Of a stretch of 64,000 nt of DNA, positions 10,010 to 18,094 are shown one piece after another. Position numbers and translations under genes: made by a program. The notes under the pieces are model-generated. The model saw only the letters and a list, made by a program, of their open reading frames with translations. It searched no databases and was not told the origin of the DNA. The DNA is from Massilibacteroides vaginae (GTDB lineage Bacteria > Bacteroidota > Bacteroidia > Bacteroidales > Tannerellaceae), in contig NZ_FXDJ01000007.1 of the NCBI RefSeq assembly GCF_900178525.1, positions 496,001-560,000 of the forward strand, written 5' to 3'. Position 1 is the stretch's first letter; the number at the start of each line of letters is the position of its first letter.

Positions 10010-11793
10010 AAAAAGAGGGTGTCCCACAAGGGCACTCTCTTTTATCTTTTTATGCTGCGTTCTTTTGTTGATTTAGCTTTGTCAGATTTATAATCTGAGT
10101 TTTTCTCTCTTCGTGGTGTTGATAGACTCTAAAAAGTTCTACATTCTTGTTTTTTACCGTTCTTTTTTGAGCAAAAACTGCCTTTTTCTGCTTTCGATAT
10201 AGTTTGAGCAGGTTAAAGGCTATAGCAAAGACAGCAAAATCCATTGCCACTTTCTCTTTTGATTGATGGCGGAACCGATTGTAAGCTTTATTGTATTTGA
10301 TTTGACCGAAAACAGCTTCGGGTTCTATGGGGCGTCGCTTTCGCATTCGTAGACCTTCTTCCGAGGTAAGCCTTTCACGGGCTTTCCGTTTATACTCCCT
10401 TAGCTTATGATTAACCTGTATTTGTCTGTCGTTTTCTGACTTATGGCATAAACTCCTGAGCGGACAACCTTGACAACGGCTGGCTTTGTAAACACTTATC
10501 TCTGAAACAAAGCCACTTTGAGTTTTACGATTTGTCGTATAAATCTTTTTCATTTGTTGCCCCATCGGACAGATGAAATAGTCTTTCTCCTTATTGTAAT
10601 AGAGGTTGTCCTGTAGAAATGCATTGTTTTTAAAGGAACGTTTCTCTTCTTTGTGAAAATAATTGTATTTTACATAAGCCTCGATTTCTTTCTTTTCCAG
10701 GTAAGTATAATTCTCTTCACTTCCATAACCCGAGTCGGCACAAAGCTGTTCAGGACGTATCTTGTAGTTGCTTTCAAATCCATTCATAAAAGGGATAAGA
10801 GTCAATGTGTCTGTTGGATTAGGAAAGAGATCATAGTGTGTTATAAATTGGTTTTCTGTACCTATTTGAAGATTATACGCGGGCTTTAACTGTCCGTTTC
10901 TCATATGGTCCTCTTTCATGCGCATAAAAGTTGAATCCGTATCGGTTTTGCCAAAGCTATTACGCTCCCCCAGAGTATCCAACTTTTCTTCGTACTCCTG
11001 AAGTTTTGGCAAATGTTTATCTTCCAGCGTTTTGATTTGTTTAAGTTCTTCTTTACTACGGTTCTCCCGGTTTATCTGCTGTATCCTTTCTTTCAATTCC
11101 CGACTGTTGATGGGGGTAGGAGGCTCATCATCGGGAGCATTGTCTTGAGTAATACCGTCTTCTATCTGAGAGAGAATACCATGTATTTTAGATTCCAGCT
11201 TAGCCTTATTTCTTTCAACGCTTTTGCGCCATACAAAAGTGTATCGGTTAGCACGGCTCTCCAACTTAGTGCCATCTACATAGAGTTCTTTCAAACTGAT
11301 GTAGCCCATATCTACCAGAATGAAGACGATCTGAACAAATAGCTTATGGATACTCTGCTTTAGACGAAGCGAACGGAAGTTGTTTATTGTCCTGAAATTA
11401 GGCTGTTGATCGCCAGAGAGCCAGATGTAATAAATGTTTTGTTCTAATTGAGCGGCTATTTTTCGACAGGAATAGACATTGTTCAGATAGGCGTAAAAAA
11501 GAATCTTTAGCAACATCCGGGGGTGGTAACTACTATTGCCTCCTCCTTTATATCCAAAATCAATGTCGGATAAGTCAAGCTCGTCAACAATATGATTGAC
11601 TAAACGAACGGGGTGATCTTCAGGTATCTTACTGTCTATACTTACCGGAAAAAGAACACCTTGCCCCTGATTGTAGGGTTTCCATGATATTTTGGCCATA
11701 AAGCAATGATTGTCTTTGTTTTATGACTTAAATATAATAAAAAAAGAGCAATAAAAAAAGGATGTCCAAAACTTTTTGGACACCCTCTTTTTT
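10010..11793 (-). mobile_element. Insertion sequence of the IS1182 family
   Basis: A single transposase gene is bounded by inverted terminal repeats. The left end reads AAAAAGAGGGTGTCC (about 10010-10024). The right end, read inwards on the minus strand, starts AAAAAGAGGGTGTCC (about 11792-11778). Next to each end is a short self-complementary segment: GTGTCCCACAAGGGCAC at the left and GTCCAAAACTTTTTGGAC at the right. These can act as hairpins or terminators at the element borders. No clear target-site duplication was found in the flanks. The element sits between clpB and pfp and interrupts neither. Confidence 0.82.
10050..11699 (-). CDS. IS1182 family transposase
   Basis: This 549-residue DDE transposase is intact from the ATG at 11699. 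The N-terminal DUF772-type domain (YNQGQGVLFP, then HPRMLLKILFYAYLNNVYSC) is followed by the catalytic part. Acidic residues are seen in ELYVDGTKLES and LCADSGYGSEENY. A C-terminal Cys-rich patch (CQGCPLRSLCHKS) and RRPIEPEAVFGQIKYNK precede the last helices. A central Glu/Lys-rich region near residues 165-245 looks like a coiled coil. The frame has no lesion, so the element may still be mobile. It is the only gene in the IS. Confidence 0.93.
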   Translation of the reverse strand: MAKISWKPYNQGQGVLFPVSIDSKIPEDHPVRLVNHIVDELDLSDIDFGYKGGGNSSYHPRMLLKILFYAYLNNVYSCRKIAAQLEQNIYYIWLSGDQQPNFRTINNFRSLRLKQSIHKLFVQIVFILVDMGYISLKELYVDGTKLESRANRYTFVWRKSVERNKAKLESKIHGILSQIEDGITQDNAPDDEPPTPINSRELKERIQQINRENRSKEELKQIKTLEDKHLPKLQEYEEKLDTLGERNSFGKTDTDSTFMRMKEDHMRNGQLKPAYNLQIGTENQFITHYDLFPNPTDTLTLIPFMNGFESNYKIRPEQLCADSGYGSEENYTYLEKKEIEAYVKYNYFHKEEKRSFKNNAFLQDNLYYNKEKDYFICPMGQQMKKIYTTNRKTQSGFVSEISVYKASRCQGCPLRSLCHKSENDRQIQVNHKLREYKRKARERLTSEEGLRMRKRRPIEPEAVFGQIKYNKAYNRFRHQSKEKVAMDFAVFAIAFNLLKLYRKQKKAVFAQKRTVKNKNVELFRVYQHHEERKTQIINLTKLNQQKNAA

Positions 11794-11798
11794 ATCCC

Positions 11799-13445
11799 TT
11801 ATTTACCTTGTTCAAGCAATAATGTTTTTGTAGGCTGGTCGCATACTTCAGTTGGGCCGAAGTATTGGATTGGTCCCGGATATACATAGTCCGTATTAAC
11901 CGCCCATTTTTCACGTTGTGAAGCGTACTTTTTGAAAGGAGCGCCATCCAGTTTCACTAATGCTTTCTGGATTACAGGCTTCATTTCGCCATGACGTTTT
12001 TCCATGTTCATCATCATCGTTACAGGAATACCTCCGGCAACCCACTTATCAGCAGAAGCAGTAGTGTTACGTACGGAAGACATATAACCTGTCTTTCCAG
12101 ACGCAATCAAACAAGAAGCCGTATATCCTAATGAATAGCAGTAGTCCGCATCATAATTTGATGGAGCCGCGCAACGACCTTCATAGCCGAAGAAGTGTAC
12201 CTGACTTGCGAACTTACCAACATATTGTCCTTCTTTTTTCCATTCAGCCAAACGGTTTCCTACCATTTCAGCCAATAGTTTTTCGGTTTCGATCAATGAC
12301 ACCTGTACGTTTCCATGAGGGTCACGATCCAAAGTTAACTGACGTGCCACGCCTTCAGGAAGGCTTGCGTAAAGCTCTGAATTATCTTTTGTAAGTTTGC
12401 TGATAACATAGTTACGTTGTTCAGAACGTTTGATCAGTTTGAATTCAGCTTCGTTCTTTGCAAGGAAGTCGTTCAATTCAGCGATCAGTTTTTTCATTGC
12501 CGGAATAAACTCTACCAATCCTTCAGGAATAAGTACTGTTCCGAAGTCATTTCCATCTGCGGCACGTTTTGCCACTACAGCAGCAATTTGATTTACCACA
12601 TCGTCCAAGGTTAGGTTTTTAGCTTCTACCTCTTCAGAGATAATACATACGTTCGGATGTGTTTGCAATGCGCATTCCAAAGCGATGTGAGAAGCAGAAC
12701 GCCCCATTAATTTGATAAAGTGCCAGTATTTACGCGCTGAATTACAGTCACGTTGGATATTACCGATTACTTCCGAATACACTTTACAAGCTGTATCAAA
12801 ACCAAATGATGTTTCGATTTGCTCGTTTTTCAGGTCACCGTCAATAGTTTTAGGACAACCTATTACCTGCACACCGGCATTGATCGACTGGTAATATTCA
12901 GCCAACACGCACGCGTTAGTGTTAGAGTCGTCACCACCGATAATAACAAGCGCTTTGATACCTAATTCTTTTAATATTTCAAGACCTTTATCAAACTGAG
13001 CTGTTTCTTCCAGTTTTGTACGTCCTGATCCAATCATATCGAAACCACCGGTATTACGATATTCATCGATAATATCAGCAGTAAGTTCCATATAATTATG
13101 ATCTACTAAACCGCCCGGTCCGAGGATGAATCCGTACAGACGAGAATCTTTATTGATCGCTTTCACGCCATCAAACAAACCGGCAATCACGTTGTGCCCT
13201 CCGGGCGCTTGTCCTCCTGAAAGAATTACCCCTACGTTAATAGCAGGAAGCGTAACAGCTTCTTTACTTTTTTCAAACGTAATAATAGGCATACCATACG
13301 TGTTCGGGAATAATTTTTTAATTTCTTCCTGATCTGCTACAGATTGTGTATACTCTCCGTCAACAGCTTCTACCTGACCTTTCAGAGCAACCGGCACTTT
13401 AGGCTGATAAGCTGCTCTTGCGATTTGTAATGCACTTTTTGTCAT
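11799..13445 (-). CDS. pfp: Diphosphate--fructose-6-phosphate 1-phosphotransferase (PPi-PFK)
   Basis: This 548-residue enzyme phosphorylates fructose 6-phosphate using pyrophosphate, a reversible cytosolic step of glycolysis. The PPi-type signature is clear. GGDDSNTNA carries Asp where ATP-dependent enzymes have Gly, and PKTIDGDL contains the Lys/Asp pair that goes with PPi use. [14 protein letters not shown] contributes to sugar-phosphate binding. The length fits the long clade-II PFPs common in Bacteroidales. The IS element ends just 5 bp past the stop codon, so the native terminator of pfp may have been displaced or replaced by the IS end hairpin. The gene appears monocistronic. Confidence 0.95.
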   Translation of the reverse strand: MTKSALQIARAAYQPKVPVALKGQVEAVDGEYTQSVADQEEIKKLFPNTYGMPIITFEKSKEAVTLPAINVGVILSGGQAPGGHNVIAGLFDGVKAINKDSRLYGFILGPGGLVDHNYMELTADIIDEYRNTGGFDMIGSGRTKLEETAQFDKGLEILKELGIKALVIIGGDDSNTNACVLAEYYQSINAGVQVIGCPKTIDGDLKNEQIETSFGFDTACKVYSEVIGNIQRDCNSARKYWHFIKLMGRSASHIALECALQTHPNVCIISEEVEAKNLTLDDVVNQIAAVVAKRAADGNDFGTVLIPEGLVEFIPAMKKLIAELNDFLAKNEAEFKLIKRSEQRNYVISKLTKDNSELYASLPEGVARQLTLDRDPHGNVQVSLIETEKLLAEMVGNRLAEWKKEGQYVGKFASQVHFFGYEGRCAAPSNYDADYCYSLGYTASCLIASGKTGYMSSVRNTTASADKWVAGGIPVTMMMNMEKRHGEMKPVIQKALVKLDGAPFKKYASQREKWAVNTDYVYPGPIQYFGPTEVCDQPTKTLLLEQGK

Positions 13446-13582
13446 TTCTAAATTGATTATATTTGGATAATATTGTTTATTAACGAATACTCTTCAAGGA
13501 TCATAAACCATTTGATAGCACTTACTATACGGCGCATTTTTGTTCCTATACCTATCTTTCTTTCCTTACAACCTTTATTTCT

Positions 13583-13687
13583 CTTTTTCTATAGCTGTGG
13601 AAAAACTTTTCTACATCTGTGGTAAAGTTTTTCTATATATATAGAAAAAGGAAAATATCCTTTATTAAATAAAAGTCATCCTTTATA
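13583..13687 (+). repeat. Tandem palindromic units (about 22 bp) with CCTTTATT tail
   Basis: Unit 1 is TTTTTCTATAGCTGTGGAAA. Unit 2 is TTTTCTACATCTGTGGTAAA. Unit 3 is TTTTTCTATATATATAGAAA. They are followed by AATATCCTTTATTAAAT and GTCATCCTTTATAA. The units are partly self-complementary and separated by about two helical turns. The CCTTTATT part resembles the interspersed repeat seen elsewhere in the window. Confidence 0.5.
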
Positions 13688-13811
13688 ACGAGTAATTAAT
13701 TGCTTTATAAACTACTCCGGATGTATCCTTTTTCAAAGCCATGCAAATATCGCTTTTTTTCTCCAATTATGAAAGTTCCCTAAGTTATCTCGTAACGCCC
13801 TGTTTTTTTTG

Positions 13812-13819
13812 TAAGTTTG
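13812..13819 (+). promoter_or_regulatory. Promoter -7 box (TAAGTTTG) of the lipoprotein gene
   Basis: TAAGTTTG matches TAnnTTTG and lies 24 bp before the ATG at 13844. No good -33 TTG was seen. Confidence 0.6.
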
Positions 13820-13843
13820 CATATCAAGAAAAATAAATAATTT

Positions 13844-14677
13844 ATGAGAATAATAGCAACTTTTATAATTCTGGCAGGGATCATCCTTAGTAGTTGTGGT
13901 AATCAGGAAAAAGAAGCGAAAGCCAGGTTACAGAAAGCGCGTGATATGTATGCGGCAAATGAGTTTTTTGCTGCAAAGAGTGAAATTGACAGTATTCGGA
14001 TACTGTATCCCAAGGAGTTTAAAGTACTGAAGGAAAGCCTTACCTTGATGCGAGAGGTAGAAATAAAGGAGGCCGAACGAACATTAGCCTATTGCGATAG
14101 TCTGCTTCCTATCCGTATCGCTGAAATTGAAACGCTACGAAAGGATTTTGTGTATGAGAAAGATTCTGTTTACGAAGAAATCGGCACTTTCATTTGGAAA
14201 CAACAAACTATAGAGCGAAACATCAATCGTTGTTATATTCGCAGCGGCGTAAACGAAAAAGGCGAAATGTATTTAGCGAGTGTTTACTACGGAGCCAACC
14301 CGATCAACCATACTTCAATAAAACTCAGCGCGCCCGGAGAATTATTCGCCGAGACGGCTTCGATCCCTTATGATGGCGGCGTAAACTACCGGTTTAAAGA
14401 CGAGGGCTTTACCACCGAGGTTGTAACGTATAAGGGTGAGGCAGGGTTAGACGCGATCAACCTGATCTATAACAACGAAAAGGAACGCATCAAGGTTGAG
14501 TATACCGGAGGTAAGCCGTATATTATCTATATTGCTGATGCAGACAAAAAAGCACTTGTCGCCACCTTCAACTTAGGCACGGTGCTGAGCGACGTAAATC
14601 GCATGACGCTCGAAATGAATAAAGCACAGAAACGATTAGAGTATTTAGGTGCCAAGTTGGGTACCCCTGTTGAGTAA
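13844..14677 (+). CDS. Conserved hypothetical lipoprotein
   Basis: This 277-residue protein has a signal peptide and lipobox GIILSSC, with the lipidated Cys near residue 19. Residues about 25-125 are strongly helical and charged (KEAKARLQKARDMYAANEFFAAKSEID), resembling a TPR-like or coiled-coil unit. The second half is beta-rich (GEMYLASVYYGANPINHTSIKLSAP). A final helix is LEMNKAQKRLEYLGAKLG. No catalytic motif is visible and I cannot name a family. It has its own promoter and ends 1 bp from the convergent mscS gene. It is probably a periplasmic-facing structural or scaffold lipoprotein, but that is only inferred from composition. Confidence 0.75.
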   Translation: MRIIATFIILAGIILSSCGNQEKEAKARLQKARDMYAANEFFAAKSEIDSIRILYPKEFKVLKESLTLMREVEIKEAERTLAYCDSLLPIRIAEIETLRKDFVYEKDSVYEEIGTFIWKQQTIERNINRCYIRSGVNEKGEMYLASVYYGANPINHTSIKLSAPGELFAETASIPYDGGVNYRFKDEGFTTEVVTYKGEAGLDAINLIYNNEKERIKVEYTGGKPYIIYIADADKKALVATFNLGTVLSDVNRMTLEMNKAQKRLEYLGAKLGTPVE

Positions 14678-14678
14678 A

Positions 14679-15539
14679 TCAGCTTGGTTTATGCACCAAC
14701 ACTTTAGGAATGGGAAACTCAATTCCCTCCCGACTAAAGGTGTCGTAGATCTCCTTGTTTATATCAAAATAAACCGACCAATAGTTTTCCCGTTTAACCC
14801 AGACACGGGCAACAACATTTACGCTCGTGTCTGTCATTCCATGAAGAGCAATAAATGGTTCGGGCGAGAGTAAAACACGGGTATCGTTTTTAATGATATT
14901 TTCAATAATTCCATGCACCACGGTGTAGTCTTGTCCGTAGGTAATACCAATTATCCACTCTACCCGACGTGTGGGTAAATTATTGAAATTGGTAATAATA
15001 CCGCTACTCAACGCGCCGTTTGGTGCAAAAATTTGCTTATTATCCGACGTATTCAGTATGGTATGGAATATTTGTATTTCCTGAACCGTACCCCCTACTC
15101 CCTGTGCCTCAATAAAATCTCCCACTTTAAACGGTTTAAAGAGCAAAATTACAATTCCGCCAACAAAATTAGAGAGATTTCCGCTCATAGCCACACCGAT
15201 AGCCACACCGGCAGAAGCAAGCAAAGCCGCAAAGGAAGCTGTTTCGATTCCTAAAGCCCCAATAACCGAAACAATCAGTAAAACAGTTAACGTAATATTA
15301 ACTAAACTTAAAAAGAAAGACTTAACCGACGGATCGATTTTTCGTTTTGTCAGTATTCTGTGAACTAATTTATTTAACAGAGTGATCAGGATTTTACCAA
15401 TTGAAAAAACAATCAATCCCTTTAATATAGCCCAACCCAACTCAGCTCCATCTTGTATAAGAGTCTGAATATATGTTTGAATTTGTCCCGAATCCGGATT
15501 TTCGGGTGTTATAGTCAACAGTTTCAAGAAACAGATCAT
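14679..15539 (-). CDS. mscS: MscS family small-conductance mechanosensitive channel
   Basis: This 286-residue protein has the same length as E. coli MscS. Membrane segments lie near residues 30-50 and 80-100. The pore helix TM3 follows, with the Gly/Ala pattern AALLASAGVAIGVAMSGNLSNFVGG. The MscS beta-domain comes next (LLFKPFKVGDFIEAQGVGGTV, then FAPNGALSSGIITNFN). A C-terminal alpha/beta domain ends PIPKVLVHKPS. The channel opens on membrane tension and releases small solutes during hypo-osmotic shock. It is a monocistronic gene converging on the upstream lipoprotein gene. Confidence 0.94.
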   Translation of the reverse strand: MICFLKLLTITPENPDSGQIQTYIQTLIQDGAELGWAILKGLIVFSIGKILITLLNKLVHRILTKRKIDPSVKSFFLSLVNITLTVLLIVSVIGALGIETASFAALLASAGVAIGVAMSGNLSNFVGGIVILLFKPFKVGDFIEAQGVGGTVQEIQIFHTILNTSDNKQIFAPNGALSSGIITNFNNLPTRRVEWIIGITYGQDYTVVHGIIENIIKNDTRVLLSPEPFIALHGMTDTSVNVVARVWVKRENYWSVYFDINKEIYDTFSREGIEFPIPKVLVHKPS

Positions 15540-15613
15540 AAATTGTGAATTCTTATAATTTGTAGTAAAGATATAAATAATTCTTATTCATACCGGAAGA
15601 GTGAATTATTACG

Positions 15614-15621
15614 TAATTTTG
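15614..15621 (+). promoter_or_regulatory. Promoter -7 box (TAATTTTG) of the TPR gene
   Basis: TAATTTTG matches TAnnTTTG and lies 20 bp upstream of the ATG at 15642, giving a very short leader. Confidence 0.6.
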
Positions 15622-15641
15622 CAACAGACAAATAGAATCAG

Positions 15642-16460
15642 ATGAGACTTGCAATCCTGTTCATATACATGTTTTTATCTTCCACTTGCTACGCGCAAAC
15701 ATACGAAGAGTTAATAAATAAAAGTTACGACTATCTTGAGAAAGACGACTTAGTGGCCTCAGAAGAAAGTCTGCGAGCCGCTATGCGACTGGAACCTGGC
15801 AATCCGCATAATTATGCACTCCTGTCTAATCTGGGCACCATCCAACGAAGACAAGGAAAACGTGAAGAAGCCCTCTTTTCCTATTCCACCGCATTAAGCC
15901 GCCGCCCGCAAGACATTACCTTATTAGCCAATCGTGCATCGCTTTACGCCGAAATGGGTGAAACGGATAAAGCCATAGCGGATTATAACATTCTGCTATT
16001 GTCTGAACCGGAAGAGCAGAACGCACTATACAACAGAGGAATACTCTTTCTTCAAAAGAAAGACTTCATCGCTGCGGAATCAGACTTTGACAAGATTCTG
16101 GAAGTAAACGACAAGACCGTTTACGGACGTTTAGGGCACGCGATCATGGAAAAAATGCGCGGAAACTACAATGAAAGCGAACGTATATACAATTACCTGA
16201 TCAATGAAATGCCAAAAGACTGGCAAATGTATGAAGGACGCGCCGAACTGTATTTTATGATGGGAAAGAATGCCCGCGCCAAAGCAGATATTAACAAAGT
16301 AATTATAGAATCCGGTCCGAAGGCTTCTCTTTATGTTCTAAGAGGAAAGATAAACCTCGCTCAATACGAAAAAGAAGCCGCCCTAAAGGATTTTCATAAA
16401 GCACAGGAATTAGGATATGATCCGGCAATTATTGATGAATTGCTGAGGATGTCGAAATAA
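15642..16460 (+). CDS. Tetratricopeptide repeat protein, exported
   Basis: This 272-residue protein begins with a signal peptide (LAILFIYMFLSSTCYAQ). At least five consecutive 34-residue TPR units follow. Examples are NPHNYALLSNLGTIQRRQGK, DITLLANRASLYAEMGETDK and QNALYNRGILFLQKKDFIAA. TPR arrays bind other proteins and build periplasmic complexes. The partner is not evident: the gene has its own promoter, and the downstream gene is convergent. No enzymatic domain is attached. Confidence 0.85.
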   Translation: MRLAILFIYMFLSSTCYAQTYEELINKSYDYLEKDDLVASEESLRAAMRLEPGNPHNYALLSNLGTIQRRQGKREEALFSYSTALSRRPQDITLLANRASLYAEMGETDKAIADYNILLLSEPEEQNALYNRGILFLQKKDFIAAESDFDKILEVNDKTVYGRLGHAIMEKMRGNYNESERIYNYLINEMPKDWQMYEGRAELYFMMGKNARAKADINKVIIESGPKASLYVLRGKINLAQYEKEAALKDFHKAQELGYDPAIIDELLRMSK

Positions 16461-16476
16461 GTCAGGATAACAAAAA

Positions 16477-16506
16477 AGAGACACACGGTTGTGCGTCTCT
16501 TTTTTT
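16477..16506. terminator. Bidirectional terminator between the TPR gene and leuB
   Basis: AGAGACACAC and GTGCGTCTCT form a ten-bp stem with one mismatch around loop GGTT. It is flanked by six A on the left and a T run on the right, so it can stop transcription from both converging sides. Confidence 0.85.
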
Positions 16507-16527
16507 ATTATCACAGGATGTCTTGTT

Positions 16528-17598
16528 TTATTTTTTGCTGATATAAGAAGCTACCCACTCGCCTACTTCGGAGGTTTTATAAGCTTTACCTTCTCCGGCA
16601 ATATCTTCGGTTACTACTTTCGCATCCATTGACGCATCTACAGCTTCACGAATCAGAGCTCCTTCTTCCATCAGGTTGAAAGCATATTCAAACATTAGCG
16701 CAGCACTCAAGATCGTAGCTAACGGGTTAGCGATATCTTTTCCGGCAGCCTGTGGATACGAGCCATGGATTGGTTCAAATACAGAAGTGTGAATTCCGAC
16801 TGACGCCGAAGGCAACATACCCAATGAGCCTGTAATAACAGAAGCTTCATCCGTCAGAATATCTCCGAACATATTTTCTGTTACCATCACATCAAAGCTT
16901 TTAGGCCATTGGATTATACGCATGGCCGCATTGTCCACAAACATGTATTCTGTTTCAATCTCCGGATATTCTTTTTCTATCTCCTGAGCTACTTGACGCC
17001 ACAAACGGGAAGTTGCCAAAACATTCGCTTTATCAACGATCGTTACTTTCTTTCTGCGTTTACCGGCGTACTCATAAGCTAAACGAACTATACGTTCTAT
17101 TTCTTCCCGGGTATAAACACAAGTATCATACGCTGTATCGCCGTCTTCGCTTCTGCCTTGCGGACGACCGAAATACATGCCTCCTGTTAGTTCGCGTATA
17201 CACATAAAGTCGGCACCATCTACCAGATCAGAACGCAAAGGAGACTTATGTAATAAGGAAGGAAAAGTAGTTACAGGACGTATATTGGCAAACAAGCCCA
17301 GTTTTTTACGCATGGCAAGTAAACCCTGTTCAGGTCTTACTTTTGCAGATGGGTTATTGTCATATTTTGGAGAGCCAATCGCGCCGAACAATACGGCATC
17401 ACTCTTCATACATAATTCGTGCGTTTCATCAGGGTATGGATTACCAACCTCGTCAATGGCACATGCACCGGTCAGTGCGTATTCGTAACTCAGTTCGTGT
17501 CCGAATTTATCACAAATAGCCTTTACGGCTTTCATTGCCTGTTCTACAATTTCGGGACCGATTCCGTCTCCCGGTAGTACTGCTATATTAAGTTTCAT
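16528..17598 (-). CDS. leuB: 3-isopropylmalate dehydrogenase
   Basis: This 356-residue enzyme oxidises and decarboxylates (2R,3S)-3-isopropylmalate with NAD+ to give 2-ketoisocaproate, the last committed step to leucine before transamination. It shows the family motifs [10 protein letters not shown] at the start and GAIGSPKYD. The substrate-binding [10 protein letters not shown] is present, as are the metal-binding segment around [10 protein letters not shown] and the cofactor region [12 protein letters not shown], then [19 protein letters not shown]. It is the last gene of the operon leuA-leuC-leuD-cimA-mgsA-leuB, 34 bp after mgsA. A bidirectional terminator follows. Confidence 0.97.
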   Translation of the reverse strand: MKLNIAVLPGDGIGPEIVEQAMKAVKAICDKFGHELSYEYALTGACAIDEVGNPYPDETHELCMKSDAVLFGAIGSPKYDNNPSAKVRPEQGLLAMRKKLGLFANIRPVTTFPSLLHKSPLRSDLVDGADFMCIRELTGGMYFGRPQGRSEDGDTAYDTCVYTREEIERIVRLAYEYAGKRRKKVTIVDKANVLATSRLWRQVAQEIEKEYPEIETEYMFVDNAAMRIIQWPKSFDVMVTENMFGDILTDEASVITGSLGMLPSASVGIHTSVFEPIHGSYPQAAGKDIANPLATILSAALMFEYAFNLMEEGALIREAVDASMDAKVVTEDIAGEGKAYKTSEVGEWVASYISKK

Positions 17599-17632
17599 TT
17601 ATATTAGTTTGTAATTGTTCTTTTCTACGTTA

Positions 17633-18076
17633 TTAACGATTGAAAAAGACATAACGAGGTTCGGTTGGTATATAGTCATCATCGTCCCAAAGACTACTGG
17701 TAAGCATCAGGTCGGCACTATAGCGATTGCAGGCAATCGGCACATTATGCACGCGGCATTGGCGTAATAACATTTGAATATCCGCCTCATGAGGTTGAGG
17801 ATTCAAGTCGTCGATCAGGAATATTGCCAGGTTAACTTCTTTACGAACAACCATAGCCGCAATTTCAGCATCACCTCCCATTGGTCCGGAATGCATGCGC
17901 GTTATATCCGCGTCAATACCTTTCTCATTAAAAGCCTCCGCGATAAGTCCTCCGGTTGTTCCGGTACATACCAAATGATGCACAGCAAGGAAATCCGCGT
18001 TATGCACTGCCCATTCTACCATATCAGCTTTGCGGTTATCATGCGCAACCAAAGCAATCGTCAATTTCTTTTTCAT
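17633..18076 (-). CDS. mgsA: Methylglyoxal synthase
   Basis: This 147-residue protein converts dihydroxyacetone phosphate to methylglyoxal and phosphate. The family hallmarks are present: IALVAHDNRK at the N-terminus with His12, the phosphate-binding TGTTGG at about 38-43, SGPMGGDAEI with the probable catalytic Asp69, and IDDLNPQPHEAD with Asp89 and His96. Length is close to the 152 residues of the E. coli enzyme. Its place between cimA (18 bp) and leuB (34 bp) in a leucine operon is unusual, since its reaction is a glycolytic bypass. It would be co-transcribed with the leu genes under the same attenuator. Confidence 0.93.
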   Translation of the reverse strand: MKKKLTIALVAHDNRKADMVEWAVHNADFLAVHHLVCTGTTGGLIAEAFNEKGIDADITRMHSGPMGGDAEIAAMVVRKEVNLAIFLIDDLNPQPHEADIQMLLRQCRVHNVPIACNRYSADLMLTSSLWDDDDYIPTEPRYVFFNR

Positions 18077-18094
18077 ACTTATTGTATTTATTAG

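Larger units (their letters stand above)
13446..13843. other. 398-bp AT-rich intergenic region with a triple palindromic repeat
   Basis: This is the divergent spacer between pfp and the lipoprotein gene at 13844. At 13583-13650 it holds three degenerate units of about 22 bp. Each starts TTTTCTA and ends in GGAAAA or a similar sequence; the third is TTTTTCTATATATATAGAAAAA. Two CCTTTATT-type units follow at about 13652-13687, resembling those of the interspersed triple-unit repeat. A TAnnTTTG promoter lies at 13812. No gene was found. Confidence 0.55.
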
